NCBI GenBank assembly: GCA_947579605.1
Contig: OX388306.1
Coordinates: 5,084,001 to 5,148,000 of the forward strand
Direction of reading: 5' to 3'
DNA: 64,000 nt
Source: Athripsodes cinereus
Taxonomy: Eukaryota; Arthropoda; Insecta; Trichoptera; Leptoceridae
Numbering within the stretch: the first letter of the stretch is position 1; each line of letters starts with the position of its first letter. Shown here one piece after another: positions 10,292 through 20,735 of this stretch. A program made the translations under genes and the position numbers. The notes below the pieces were generated by a model that saw only the letters and a list, made by a program, of their open reading frames with translations, made no database searches and was not told the DNA's origin.

Positions 10292-10964
10292 CAGGCCCCG
10301 GGCTATAAACGAGCAGACTGGGTATTTGCCCAGAGCGATACATTTCAGGGGGTACAGAATTTTAGAAAACCTATGTAAGGTGACCGATCGTCTTCTTTTG
10401 AATTTGTAAAATACTCATTGAAAAAACTGGAGATATCGTAAAATGATTGAATTTCCTATACCAAAACAAAATTTGGCAGCGGGAAGGAAGGGGGCAAAAA
10501 TTTTGAGTGGAAAAAACAAAGATATACTAGATCGGTAATTCAAAGAAAAAATCGATCATGCGGCCGACCAAATTTTGCATCCAGTTTTAAACTGACGTTG
10601 GTTGTAAGAAAATTTACATTGCTAATGCTTGAAGGACATCGATGTTGGAACACAAAAATTGCGAAAAAATGTACCGCGATGCAAGTCCAGTATGTCTATG
10701 GGAAAAACTCGCTTTTGAACAATTGACCAACCCAACAATACCAAATTTGGGATTCTAAAACCGTGGAGTAGGTACCTACGTGAAACATTTCATATTCCTA
10801 CTCTAGATCGAAAATCTGGCGACGGGGGATAGAAATGTGCAAGTGCAAGTGAGTTTCTCAAAACTAAAACCTAATATGCTATGTTTATAAAACAATATAA
10901 GTGTTGAAACGGGCGCCAGTGGACTATTTTGCTCAGGGCGTCTTTCACTCTAGCCCGGGACCTG
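10292..10964. mobile_element. Possible DNA element with CAGGYCCCGGGCTA ends
   Basis: Starts CAGGCCCCGGGCTATAAACG and ends TAGCCCGGGACCTG, giving 13 of 14 paired bases. A 180-bp internal part (10512-10695) recurs inverted at 46275-46472. No clear target duplication, so the boundaries are less certain. Confidence 0.6.
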
Positions 10965-11499
10965 ATGTACTATATATCATAAACGTAAATACAAACGAAC
11001 AGAAATATTTATGTGATTTGATATATTGAAATAAATTACTTGTTTTTTTTCCTTTTATGTTTGTCCTCCTCACCTCTATGCCCAGCGGCGAAGCAATGAA
11101 GTTAAGAAAACGTTTAAGGTTCTATAGCACTTCCACCTTGATAAATTCAAATGTTTCAGTAAAAAATATAAAATTATTTTGGTCTCAAAAATAGCCTATA
11201 CCAACCCTTTGATTTTAATTTTTGAAAAAAAAAATGTTCAAAGTATTTATCAAACATTTTTCTCGCAAAATATTGAGGTGTTCTCGAGCAATGCGACATG
11301 TATCCATTTTTCACAAATATGCTTCACAGAAATGTTCGTATTTTCATTGGTTATACTATAGTATAATCGATACAATAAAATATCGCATTTATTCTTGAAT
11401 AAATCAGTATTAAAATGCTGATTTAGTAACAATAATTTTTCATGTAGACAAAGAAATGTGTTTTTTTTCTTCTCTATTTTAATGTTCTAGGATTGATGT
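10965..11499. other. Nothing recognised
   Basis: Two 60-codon frames overlap here on opposite strands; neither has family features. Confidence 0.5.
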
Positions 11500-11700
11500 G
11501 CGTTTGCATTTGAACCCCTTAAGCAGTTGGTCTGCTGGCTACCCCACTTGTGAAAATATGCCGCGATGGTATATTAGTGGCAGTAATTGTCTTAGACGTT
11601 AGTTTTACAAACACCTGCCTTTTACAGGACATCTGGAAATTTACAGAAAATAGTGGAAGACTTCTTTACCGGGGACTACACGGGGTAACCAGTGTAGTAC
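11500..11700. mobile_element. Two SINE-A pieces in opposite orientations
   Basis: A plus-strand tail (GTCTGCTGGCTACCCCACTT to CGATGGTATATTA, 11527-11575) is followed by a minus-strand head (AACACCTGCCTTTTACAGGA to GGGGACTACACGGGG, 11607-11690). They may be two insertions or one rearranged copy. Confidence 0.6.
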
Positions 11701-11739
11701 AAAAATAAAGAGTTTATAAAATTATTTTTATACTACTTC

Positions 11740-11990
11740 TATACTATATTCTCACGCCGTGTCCCAGGTGGGGTAGGCAGAGAGAACGGAACGCCATATA
11801 GATCTATCCTTTTCCTTACATACTTCTTTCGCTTCGTCTACATTCATCCAGTTTTGCATAGGTACATGCACGCCGATTTCTCTTACTCAACACGAGGCCG
11901 TCCTTAAGAACTTCATCCACGTGATTAAGCCACGTGGTTCTTGGACGTCCGCGCTTCCTTACCCTCCCTCTTTCAGTAAAGGTAAATATA
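11740..11990 (-). mobile_element. LINE-A 3' end
   Basis: Minus-strand copy with coding remnant GRVRKRGRPRTTWLNHVDEV followed by LKDGLVLSKRNRRAC and the GGGGTAGGCAGAGAGAACGG end with a TATAGTATAGAA-like tail. Truncated near 11990. Confidence 0.85.
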
Positions 11991-12183
11991 TTTTTACACA
12001 AAAATTGTGAAATTTGTCATTCAAAAAGTACACACATGAATTAAACATAGTTCCTTATCGTTGATAAAATATAGGCAGTATCTACCTATGTTTATAATAT
12101 TATGTTCATCTCTTTCTATTTTTTTGTTATTGTCATCCTTGTCTGGTGTGGTTGAGGCTATAAGGAATGATCCCTGAGGTACC

Positions 12184-12878
12184 GGTGACAGGAAAATTAT
12201 TCGAATCACAATTATTCGAATGGACAATTCTTCGAAAAAACATTTGTACGAATTAACTTTTTTTCGAATGACAATTATTCGAATGGCAGTTATTCGAATC
12301 CACAATTATCAGAAAACACAATTGTTCGAATTTTTATACGTTATATTGATAACAACAGTTATCCGAAACACAATTCTTCGAATTTTTATTATCAAGACAG
12401 ATAATATTGCTCCTATTTTCGGCGAAAAGTGACGTACTTAGCGAAGTTATACTATATAATTCGACTCAGTTTGCAATAGGTTTACCTAAATAGTGTCAAA
12501 CGTTTGGAAAAATAATTTAAATATATTTATAATTAGGTATGAACGCAATTGCCTCATTTTCTTGTGAAACTAAAATAACATTATTGTTCCTTATGAACTC
12601 GTTCACAGTTGGATGAGGTATGGCTGGAGTTTTATATGAATGTGTCAATATGACCTGCTTCTGAAGATCAAAATAAAATGAATTTAGATTAATATAAAAT
12701 AATTCGAATAATAGGGTTTTCTAACAAATGTTAGTCGAACAATTCACTTTCCATTAATTGTAATTCGAATAATTGATAGTCGAACAAATGTTATTCGAAG
12801 ATTTGCTAATTCGAATAATTATTTTTTCGAATAATTGTGAATTCGAACAATTGTATTTCGAAGAATTTTCATGTAATC
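12184..12878. mobile_element. Foldback-type element made of TTCGAA-rich subrepeats
   Basis: The flanking duplication GAGGTACC occurs at 12176-12183 and 12879-12886. Both ends (about 230 bp left, 190 bp right) are arrays of AATTATTCGAA / TTCGAATAATT units of 12-16 bp in inverted order, around a ~300-bp unique core (12420-12690). The terminal 15 bases (GGTGACAGGAAAATT and, inverted, GATTACATGAAAATT) pair imperfectly. No transposase frame. An 8-bp duplication fits hAT or P-like enzymes. Confidence 0.85.
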
Positions 12879-13186
12879 GAGGTACCAATACATATAAAAT
12901 GTATTATAAATACTGTAATAGTTTATAACATTTTATAGGTAGGCACCTATATCTCTTAGCAGCAGGTCCGACACCTTATAAATCCCTGTCCTGCGGGGTG
13001 ACTGATGAAATACGACAGGGCCGACACAACGCAAATAATGACAATATTTACCTACATTATATTTTCTTCCCGGAATGCAATATTATTGTATAACCATGTA
13101 ACATGTATTATATTGCATTATCCGTGGTACGTTCACCAATCCCACCAATTCCTGTTTCAAACCGTTATGTTCGACATTTCCGCGTA

Positions 13187-13738
13187 GCACCCGGCAAAGA
13201 ATCGATCGCCCACTCTTTTCTACAAGTTTTCGAGTGTCCGGTAAAAGGCAAATATATGTAAGATAAAAAAAGACATCTTACGTCTTAATTTCGGGGATGA
13301 GGTTTGCTATCTATTGTATACTGTGTAGTTTACAATATTGTAGGTTCTTTTGAATAACGACACGGATATTATATTTACACAAATATATATTTAAACAATC
13401 GTCCTATTTATAATTGTCGAACACAACAGTCAAACACGTAGCCTAACAGTGCAAGTCAAGGTCGTATCTATAATGAGCCCCGTTCCCTATAGGAAGCTAA
13501 CCTATATAGACAATAGAGTATAGAGTATTGCTACTCACTCAATATCCCTTGTTAAACCTGTAAACAAGTCCAAGGTTCAACTTAAAGGTGCAGTGTACAA
13601 AGTCCATACACTACACTATCCATTTTGAAAGTCTTAATTTTTGTTGTCACAAAGAGGACAATTTGCATGTTTATTACATGCGACTGGTCTGCTGGCTACC
13701 CTTACTTGTGGGATATGCCGTGATGGTATGGTAGTAGA
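13187..13738 (+). mobile_element. SINE-A copy interrupted by a probable solo LTR
   Basis: The head (13187-13314) ends at GGGGATGAGGTTTGCTATCT and the body resumes at 13616 with CTATCCATTTTGAAAGTCTT, ending at GCCGTGATGGTATGG. The inserted 301 bp is described separately. Confidence 0.75.
13315..13615. mobile_element. Probable solo LTR
   Basis: A 301-bp insertion that splits SINE-A. It begins TGTATACTG and ends CACTACA (TG...CA), and CTAT flanks it on both sides (13311-13314 and 13616-13619), as in a 4-bp integrase duplication. No internal gag/pol sequence is present. Inference rests on ends and the interrupted SINE; the family is unknown. Confidence 0.45.
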
Positions 13739-14469
13739 AGTAGTAGTAAATGTTCAACATCAGCTGTTCTTGTTTCCTACTTTGCACAATCTGTTGGTTG
13801 TGCAGATAAGGTGTCTGTTGATTAATACTGTATTCTTAATATGCACATTGACATATCTTAATGCAATTAAATTTCAATAACGATAATGATAAATAATAAA
13901 TTATGATTTATACATTTATCTTTTATTCATAATTCGTTACGTGAATTCCGAAGCAATTAATATTTTTTTAAACGGAATTCTTGTCACTATGATAATTTGA
14001 ATTGAATCATATCGACGGTTTCATTTGCACGACTTTTAACTCCATTTAATTTTCCAAACGTAATTTTTTTGCAAGTTTGTGTTCATTCTACTTTCAAGTG
14101 TTTTTTTTATTTTAGGAAAATAATAAAAAAAAACATAGTATTGATCTGGATATTGATTTATTTAATAAAAATAAATAATTTTGTATAATACCTAGTTGTA
14201 GGTAGAGCATGTATGAAGAATTGTTTGAAAGTTATGAAAGCGAAAATGTATGGTCCTCATTCCTTTCTGCCTACCGCGATTAGATGTAATATGTATCTAT
14301 ATAATCACGTAATGAGAGGAGAATAGCACCATCTCCTACAACTGATAATTCAAGGAAAAATATAGGAAGAAGTGGACCAGATCGAAAAGAATCTCTTGGC
14401 TGCACATTTTAAGACAATAATAATAACTAGACAACTTATTTATGATGCGCCGTTTTGTGGAAAAACCAC
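13739..14469. other. Nothing recognised
   Basis: AT-rich, no repeat match. A frame of ~50 codons after the SINE-A end is not convincing. Confidence 0.5.
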
Positions 14470-14690
14470 CGCAAGGGTTCATTCAAGAATCATAACACCT
14501 CGTGAACAATAGGGTTTTTAACCTCGTCTTGAACACCTCCACTCTCTCCAGAGTTCGCAAATCACAATGTTTCAAAAGTAGCACCACTTTGTTGTTCAGG
14601 GCTACAGTCAGAAGATGGAAATAGTCCTGATGCTCGCCAACCTTCGCAGAGGAGACGGCACAAGAAAAAAGAAGAATAAATTTATAGTTT
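14470..14690. mobile_element. Degenerate LINE remnants
   Basis: On the plus strand the end LMLANLRRGDGTRKKEE-like (14628-14687) with an AAGAAAAAAGAAGAAT tail resembles LINE-F. On the minus strand LERVEVFKTRLKTLLFTRC (near 14490-14560) resembles the C-terminus of another RT family. Both are short and broken, so assignments are tentative. Confidence 0.45.
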
Positions 14691-15285
14691 ATTTTTTGTA
14701 ATGTACCTATAAGAAATTTCGTAAATGGAGTTAAAACTGTGATTATTTTTTTATAATAGGTAATTATTATTATTACATGTGACTGTTTCTCATTTTATTC
14801 AATGTTTAAAATTCCACAATGGTGTGGTTTGTAATATCATCATTCAATAAAAATGATATTAATCATTTATTGAAAATACTTTACTTAGATTAATATATGA
14901 ATTATTATATTATACCTATATTGTTTAATTGATTTCTGATATCATACACGAGTTTAATAATATTGATAAACTCACTATAAAGAAATAACAGAATTGATAT
15001 AATTTCATAATATTATTGATTTTATGTTTTCTTTCTCGACACTTTGAACTCAATATGGCGCCAAGTTTCTGTAATCAAAAGACAATCACTTCTTTATAAA
15101 ACAAAACTTCAAATTATTTCAATAATTTTATGACTGCAAGATTAATCAATTCCTTACACATGATGTCAAATTATAATCAGAAAGATTGCTTCAAAATTCA
15201 GATTTATAAATATTATTGCTTCAAAATGGTTAGACATTTTGGAAACAGCAAAGTATTAGGACGGTGTGGATTCAATTTACACCAG
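14691..15285. other. Nothing firm
   Basis: Contains CTCAATATGGCGCCAAG at 15050-15066, a word with relatives at 39434 and 42988. Otherwise unmatched AT-rich sequence. Confidence 0.45.
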
Positions 15286-15390
15286 CAGGGTTACAAATGA
15301 CTCAGTCTAAATACGATCTTAATATTGTCTTGATCTTAAACTGTAATATGCGTGAAGTGACAGTTTATTGTCAAAAATACATGTATGTCA
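15286..15390. mobile_element. Palindromic MITE, partial old copy
   Basis: CAGGGTTAC, TCTAAATACGATCTTAATAT, GTCTTGATCTTAAACTGTAA and GCGTGAAGTGACAGTTTATT match one half of the family. The other arm is missing or scrambled. Confidence 0.6.
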
Positions 15391-15571
15391 ATTCCGCGGT
15401 AGTCGAGGATAGTCTGTTGTTAACATTCACGTGAATATTATGGTTGCATTATGAATCATAACCCCAAATAAATAAGAGTCTATGACTCCTGAGATATCCG
15501 GGTGTGAGGTGGGTCTCTCATCTATGATCAAGAGAGTCTGTGTGTGTAATGGTGTGTATTAGTGAAATCTT

Positions 15572-15775
15572 CTTCTTTCTGTGCCATGTCAGGTCCCCCT
15601 GACGTTGGCGATCACTCCGGAGAAAACTTCCCCGTCCTTGGCTGCTCTGAACAGGTCATCCACTGTCCTCATTCCGGTTCACTCTCTAATGTTGCGCAGC
15701 CAGGACATCTGCTTTCTGCCAACTCCCCGTCTTGCCTCTAATTTGCCCTCCAATGTAAGGCGAGGGAGAATAATT
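15572..15775 (-). mobile_element. LINE-F 3' end (GAAGAA tail)
   Basis: Minus strand encodes LEARRGVGRKQMSWLRNIRE, then LFRAAKDGEVFSGVIANVRG and a stop, followed by a CAGAAAGAAGAAGATT tail. GRKQMSWLRNIREW is a recurrent C-terminal signature of insect endonuclease-RTs. One stop lies near the TGM segment. Confidence 0.8.
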
Positions 15776-15921
15776 AAAATTATTATTATTAGTGAATACT
15801 TAAAATAAATATTATGCAGGCTTGTGACATCCCTATTTTCGACACAAAAGAGATTTGGTTTGTTAGGTGTACTAATAACAACAATATGTGAGTTGATTAT
15901 GTAGTACCTAGGTACCACAGG

Positions 15922-16348
15922 CAGTGGCGTAGCTAGGGGGGCAGAGGGGGGGGGCTTATGTCCCTGGGCGCTACATTAGGGGGCGCCAAAATGAGTATTA
16001 AAGCTATTTTTTTTTTGATGTAAATTAATGTATCCCAAATACGTTTGCAAGATTAAATTTTGGAGCTCCACAAATATCTTCATTTCAAACCAGTTGGCAT
16101 ACACGGTTTTGGCGCCCCCATTGAGCATTAAGGGGCGCCATTCTACTCATAAACAAAATGACACATCCACGATGCAGGATTGCTGATGGCGCTTTTTTTT
16201 AACAAAGATCAGTTCGGGTTCTAATATTATTCTTCATAATGCTTCAAAATGAACCATATAAGCCGTAAAATTTCAAAAAATTCTTGGGAACTCCGAGAAG
16301 GGGCGCAGATTTTGTCCCCGGGCGAAGATGACCCTAGCTACGCCACTG
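15922..16348. mobile_element. hAT-type MITE, ends CAGTGGCGTAGCTAGG
   Basis: ACCACAGG is duplicated at 15914-15921 and 16349-16356. The element starts CAGTGGCGTAGCTAGG and ends CCTAGCTACGCCACTG, a perfect 16-bp inverted repeat. At 427 bp with no frame it is a non-autonomous copy. CAGTG ends and an 8-bp duplication fit the hAT superfamily. The perfect duplication suggests a fairly young insertion. Confidence 0.92.
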
Positions 16349-16356
16349 ACCACAGG

Positions 16357-17927
16357 TAACGAACATAATATTGAGATGCCTAACGAGTAATTCATAAACA
16401 CTGTAGGTAATATAAGTAAAATTTATTCAAAAATAATATATATCTAAACTCCATAATATTACTCTACACCCCAAAATATATAATTACCTATAAGTCTTCA
16501 TACAAAATAACACCAAGCCATTAGATACCTATTGTGTTGTACAATATTCAGTTCAGGTCGCTGTATCGAAATAATGAAGGTAACGATTCGAATCTTCGAA
16601 CATAAGCATCGAAAAACTATTTATGGCTAGGTATCTTTATATTTTATTTACATAATTATGAATTCTATGGACGCCCTATCACGAATTTAATCGTACACCA
16701 AATACTCCCACTAAGCAAAAGGACACCAATATTTTATATTTAATATTTTATTTTATTTTAATATTTTATTTAAACCAAAAAATAATATTTATTAAACGTA
16801 TCCAGGACTAAATATTTTACTATTTACTGTATTTTGAAATTATCTTGTTTTAATGCATTTTTCTATTCAATTGTGATCAATATACTTACAGTAAAGAATG
16901 AATAAATAAATTTAAAACATGAGAGAACAAAAATTTATTGGCTAAATTTCATAAAATATTAATGAGTACCTACGTAATACCGATTGACGTTTGACGTTAA
17001 TGACATCTCGAAAACAAAAAATCGTTCCGTTACAACACAAGTGGGTTTGCCAGCAGACCAGCCACATGTAACAAATATGCAAGCCGTTTTCTCCGTGATA
17101 ACAAAAAATAAGACATCCAGGATGGATGGCAAACCTTATGACTGAATTTAAGATTTAAAATGCCTTTTACACGACACTCGAAAACTTAAGGTCATTGCAT
17201 ATTTATTTTCTAAAAATCGATGCATCACTGGCATCACAAAATCAAAATATTTATTGTAACTACATAGGTATATATATGTCTTACAATGTATTGTACAATC
17301 TATAGGGTCATATTATATTATTCTAGACAGGTAGTATGTAGGAATACTCGTAGGTACAATATAATGAATTGAAACTAATTGCTTTAGACATATCACATCT
17401 CAAAACAGCGCCAACGCCAGGGAATGATGATTATTTTAATAAAATAAAATACAACACATAATAATAAACATACAGAAGAGATAAGTGTGCACAGAGAGAG
17501 GGCAAGAGACCACGGAGAGAAGTCAAATCTAAAAAATATTTTAACGTGTTCATGTATAGGTATCTATTTATTATATATGTGTATCTATTTATCTATACCA
17601 CCACAACATCTTCCTCAAGTGGAGGGTTAACTGTTTGTATAGAACAAAATTATGTCCTGATATTTATTGCAATCGAATTAAGATTAATTACGATTAATAA
17701 AAACATTTTTTATCTTGAATTCAGAGATGAGGTAGGCCACCCATCCTGTCTTATATTGTTTGTTGGCACGGAGAGGAAGACTTAGAAGAGGAATGTAAAG
17801 AATTTATTGTAAACTATAATAATATTGTGAAAAGCAATAGCCGTTGTCGTTTGTCGTAAATAAAATTTAAAAACTGTTTCATCGTACAACAGTGTTTAAT
17901 ACATTCTGAACAGGGTTTAAATTCATC
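16357..17927. other. No gene; SINE-A at 17035 and a trace at 17715
   Basis: A SINE-A block (TTCAGAGATGAGGTAGGCCA, GGCACGGAGAGGAAGACTTA) is at 17721-17780. The 79-codon frame at 17546-17785 is built partly from it. Nothing else. Confidence 0.5.
17035..17190 (-). mobile_element. SINE-A copy, head partly retained
   Basis: Plus strand shows CACAAGTGGGTTTGCCAGCA, CATGTAACAAATATGCAAGC, GGATGGATGGCAAACCTTAT and CCTTTTACACGACACTCGAA. The last block is the complement of the TTTTCGAGTGTC head landmark. Confidence 0.7.
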
Positions 17928-18002
17928 ATCACAGCATTGCCCTCAGGTGAAGAAGCCAGCGAACTAACTGCATGTAGAAAACATGCAAATCATCATCTCC
18001 GT

Positions 18003-18190
18003 GGCATCATCATCATCATCATCATCGCCCTCGACGCTCCTCTCGGGAGCACAGGGCAGAAACCAGCCTCCTCCATTCAGAGCGTCTCTGTGCCAATTGC
18101 GTCACCTCTTCCCACGACATTCCTTGCGCTCTGATATCGTTGTCATAGGAACGGTGTATTGTGAAAGAGGGTCGCCCGGGCCTACGGAAC
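18003..18190 (-). mobile_element. LINE-E 3' end nested in SINE-A
   Basis: Same end as at 3822 with a longer (CATCAT)n block on the plus strand. Coding remnant PGRPSFTIHRSYDNDI lies upstream of the GMSW-like segment. It marks an insertion into the SINE-A copy. Confidence 0.82.
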
Positions 18191-18551
18191 CCCTGCGGAC
18201 GGAAGAACAGTGCTCTTTTTGGCCAATAAAAGTTAAAAGTATTTATTGTCTTCTAACTCAGAATCCGTCCCCTAACCCATTCCCGATCCCTTTGGAGTGT
18301 TAGGTGTGTGGATTGTAGTTTTTTCTTTTTTTTTTTCAATCTAATTTGTGTAGCTATTTTTCTTATTGTTTGTGTTTTTATTATTATTATTTTTATTTCT
18401 GTTTAGTGTTAATGTGACGTGGTTAGATGGAAGAAATCACTATATAGTGATAATCTCGCCACTGCATATCACATTTTTTCTTATGTATACTGCTTTATTT
18501 CATTTGTTATATGAATGATGATGTGCAAGAAGAATAAAATAAATAAATAAA
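18191..18551 (+). mobile_element. LINE 3'-UTR fragment (relative of 6897-7052)
   Basis: The segment from about 18400 matches 6897-7052 in reverse orientation and ends with GAATAAAATAAATAAATAAA. The part before it (18191-18400) has no open frame and no other match here, and is assumed to be the same element's UTR. Confidence 0.55.
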
Positions 18552-18665
18552 AGCATTCAGGATGGGTGACATATCTCATCGCTGGTTTGAAGATGTTTTA
18601 AATTTCTTATACGGCATGTTTTCCGAAAATCTGCTTTTTACATGACACTTTAAAACTTAGGAAAA

Positions 18666-19128
18666 AGAATAAGAGACCGAGTTTAGAGCTAGTATATCTA
18701 CTAACTAATAAAATACAAATTTACATAACACCACAATAAATTAAAACATATGTTTGAACTCTGCCATGGCGCTTTGTATATATAATTTATTTATTCATAT
18801 TGTGTATATCTATGTAGGTACCTTTTATGAATATTTATTTTTATTAAAATAAAATCTGTTCTCTATCACTAAAATACAGAGAAGATTGTCGTGTGGAGAA
18901 TTTAATTCACAGTAATTGTGGAATAATAAATAAGCACGTGTCAAAATAAAATGAGGTTTGTTGATTAGAAATAAATGGCTTCAAAGAATTTATTATAAAC
19001 GAATTTTGGTGACAATAAAATAAAAGATAGAAAGATTAACCAATGAGGAAGTGTTTATCGATATGTTAGTTTTACAATCAACTATTGTTATTTTTACAAT
19101 TAACTACGTGCCCATACAAGGTATCTTA
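18666..19128. other. Nothing recognised
   Basis: AT-rich DNA between SINE-A and the Harbinger-like element. Confidence 0.5.
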
Positions 19129-20114
19129 CACCCGAATTCATAGTCGTTTACTTGAGTAATACTTGGCCGAGGAGCACTCAAGTAAAAAGCAATACTCAAG
19201 ATGTGGATGCATTCTATAGACAAACACTGCTCCTTTACTTCGCTTAGTTAACGCTAGAGTCGTGGGGAAAATAATTATTGTGGCAAAAAGTATTGCCACT
19301 AAACAAAATGTATTTTTAATTATGTTTTAAAGCATAAAAAAACACGGTTTAACTCTTTATCATTGTGTAATTCTTCGATTAGTACTATTTAAATATTGTT
19401 TTGTAACATTTTATAGTAAATTTAAACATAAAATGACAGTAAAATGTAAAACCTCGCACTATTGTTATATTATAGAAAACGAAGTACACATCACTACGTC
19501 TGCCATTTAACATAACCTCAAAAATCACAAACGACAAACCGTCGTCGTTCCCCGTACTTAAGTTTATTGTTCTATGCTTCCCTGTCGTCGGTCCCGTTGT
19601 CTTGTTTTGTTTTGCGTTTCAGATTATAATTTAAGAAATTTGTTTAAAATAAATTATGGATTTATTCATATTTAGCCATTGATCTAATATGTTAACATGT
19701 TAGATCAATGTATTTAGCAAATTAATCATTAAATATGAAAAAAAATAGTGTCAAATATCTGGACAAAATGTAATATCTGCATTGTTATCTGACATGACGA
19801 TCATGCTATGTATAAAAATTTATAAATAGTGTAAGTATTTATTACTTATTTAGCAAATAATTTTATTTATAAATAGTATCTTTGCACACTATATACCTTA
19901 TTAAAGGTAAATTACTAGAAAAAGGCAAAATAAAATACATCAACGGCGTTTGACATTTCTAAGTAACGCTCAAGTCGTGTCCGACAACGACTTGGGATTC
20001 ACAGGTACTTGAGTACTACTTGGGTAAGTTTTATATGACTATGAAATGAAAACCGCTACTTGGCTAGCACTCAAGTATCAAGGAATACTCAAGTTACGAC
20101 TATGAATTCGGGTG
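19129..20114. mobile_element. Harbinger-like non-autonomous element, ends CACCCGAATTCATAG
   Basis: The 986-bp element starts CACCCGAATTCATAGTCG and ends CGACTATGAATTCGGGTG, and TTA flanks both sides (19126-19128, 20115-20117). Subterminal ACTTGAGTA words recur near both ends. A perfect palindrome around CATTGATCTAA...TTAGATCAATG sits at 19677-19710. No transposase is visible. A TTA duplication is typical of PIF/Harbinger. Confidence 0.85.
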
Positions 20115-20147
20115 TTAGTCCAATATCTACACTATAGGGGATTATAA

Positions 20148-20735
20148 TGGGGTGTTCACATTTGGCGAATATCGCCAGGCGAATATCAAAATATATCGCC
20201 AGGCGAAAAAACAAAAATCGCCGGACATCCATTGATCGTCACACCTGTTCACACAGTCCACCAATATAGAAACGATCTGTCAGATGCGCTTTAATTTTGA
20301 CACTGTTTTCAAAATGGTGGACGTCGAGATGGAGATCGCGAAGTGTTTATTTTTAGTCGAAAATGTTATAGTAGAGGTTATAAGGCGCCTTTTAATTAAG
20401 GAAACAAACGCCAAAAACCAACAATAAAGATAACAGCTGTCACGAAGCGGGAAACATTATAAAATTTATAGGTTATAAAGTTTTTACCATAGGTTATAAA
20501 GTTATAAAGTTTTTACAATAGGTTATAAAGTTTTTACCATAGATACGAACGCCGCGCACTTCTGCGCATGCGCAAATCGTTCAATCGGCCGAAAAAGTTA
20601 GAAGGTGGTCAACTCGAGACGATATCGTTTCTACTGGTTTTTATCGTTTCAGACTAGCTTTCATTTTGTTCACACGGTTCAAATGGCTGGCGATATTTTG
20701 GTGCCCTGGCGATATTCGCCAAAGTGAGAACCCCA
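20148..20735. mobile_element. Harb-2 family copy 1
   Basis: The left end TGGGGTGTTCACATTTGGCG and the right end CGCCAAAGTGAGAACCCCA are inverted, with CGAATATCGCCAGGCGAATA words inside. A short coding remnant MVDVEMEIAKCLFLVENVIV starts at 20314. A ~25-bp motif (GGTTATAAAGTTTTTACCATA) is repeated three times at 20468-20543. Flanking triplets (TAA, CAT) do not match, so the duplication is lost or the ends are slightly off. Confidence 0.8.
20468..20543 (+). repeat. GGTTATAAAGTTTTTACCATA minisatellite in Harb-2 copy 1
   Basis: Three near copies of a ~25-bp unit plus a partial one. Copies 2 and 3 of the family carry one unit or none, so the expansion happened after insertion. Confidence 0.8.

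Larger units (their letters stand above)
17928..18665 (-). mobile_element. SINE-A copy interrupted by LINE ends
   Basis: The tail half (17928-18002) reads CATCACAGCATTGCCCTCAG and runs to CATCATCTCCGTGGCA. The other half resumes near 18552 with GCATTCAGGATGGGTGACAT and runs to about 18665. Between them lie a LINE-E 3' end and a second LINE 3'-UTR fragment. Confidence 0.7.

Noticed and set aside
17983..18303. 106-codon plus-strand frame
   Set aside because: It reads the antisense of the LINE-E C-terminus and a (CATCAT)n tail, the same as the minus frame at 22021-22284.
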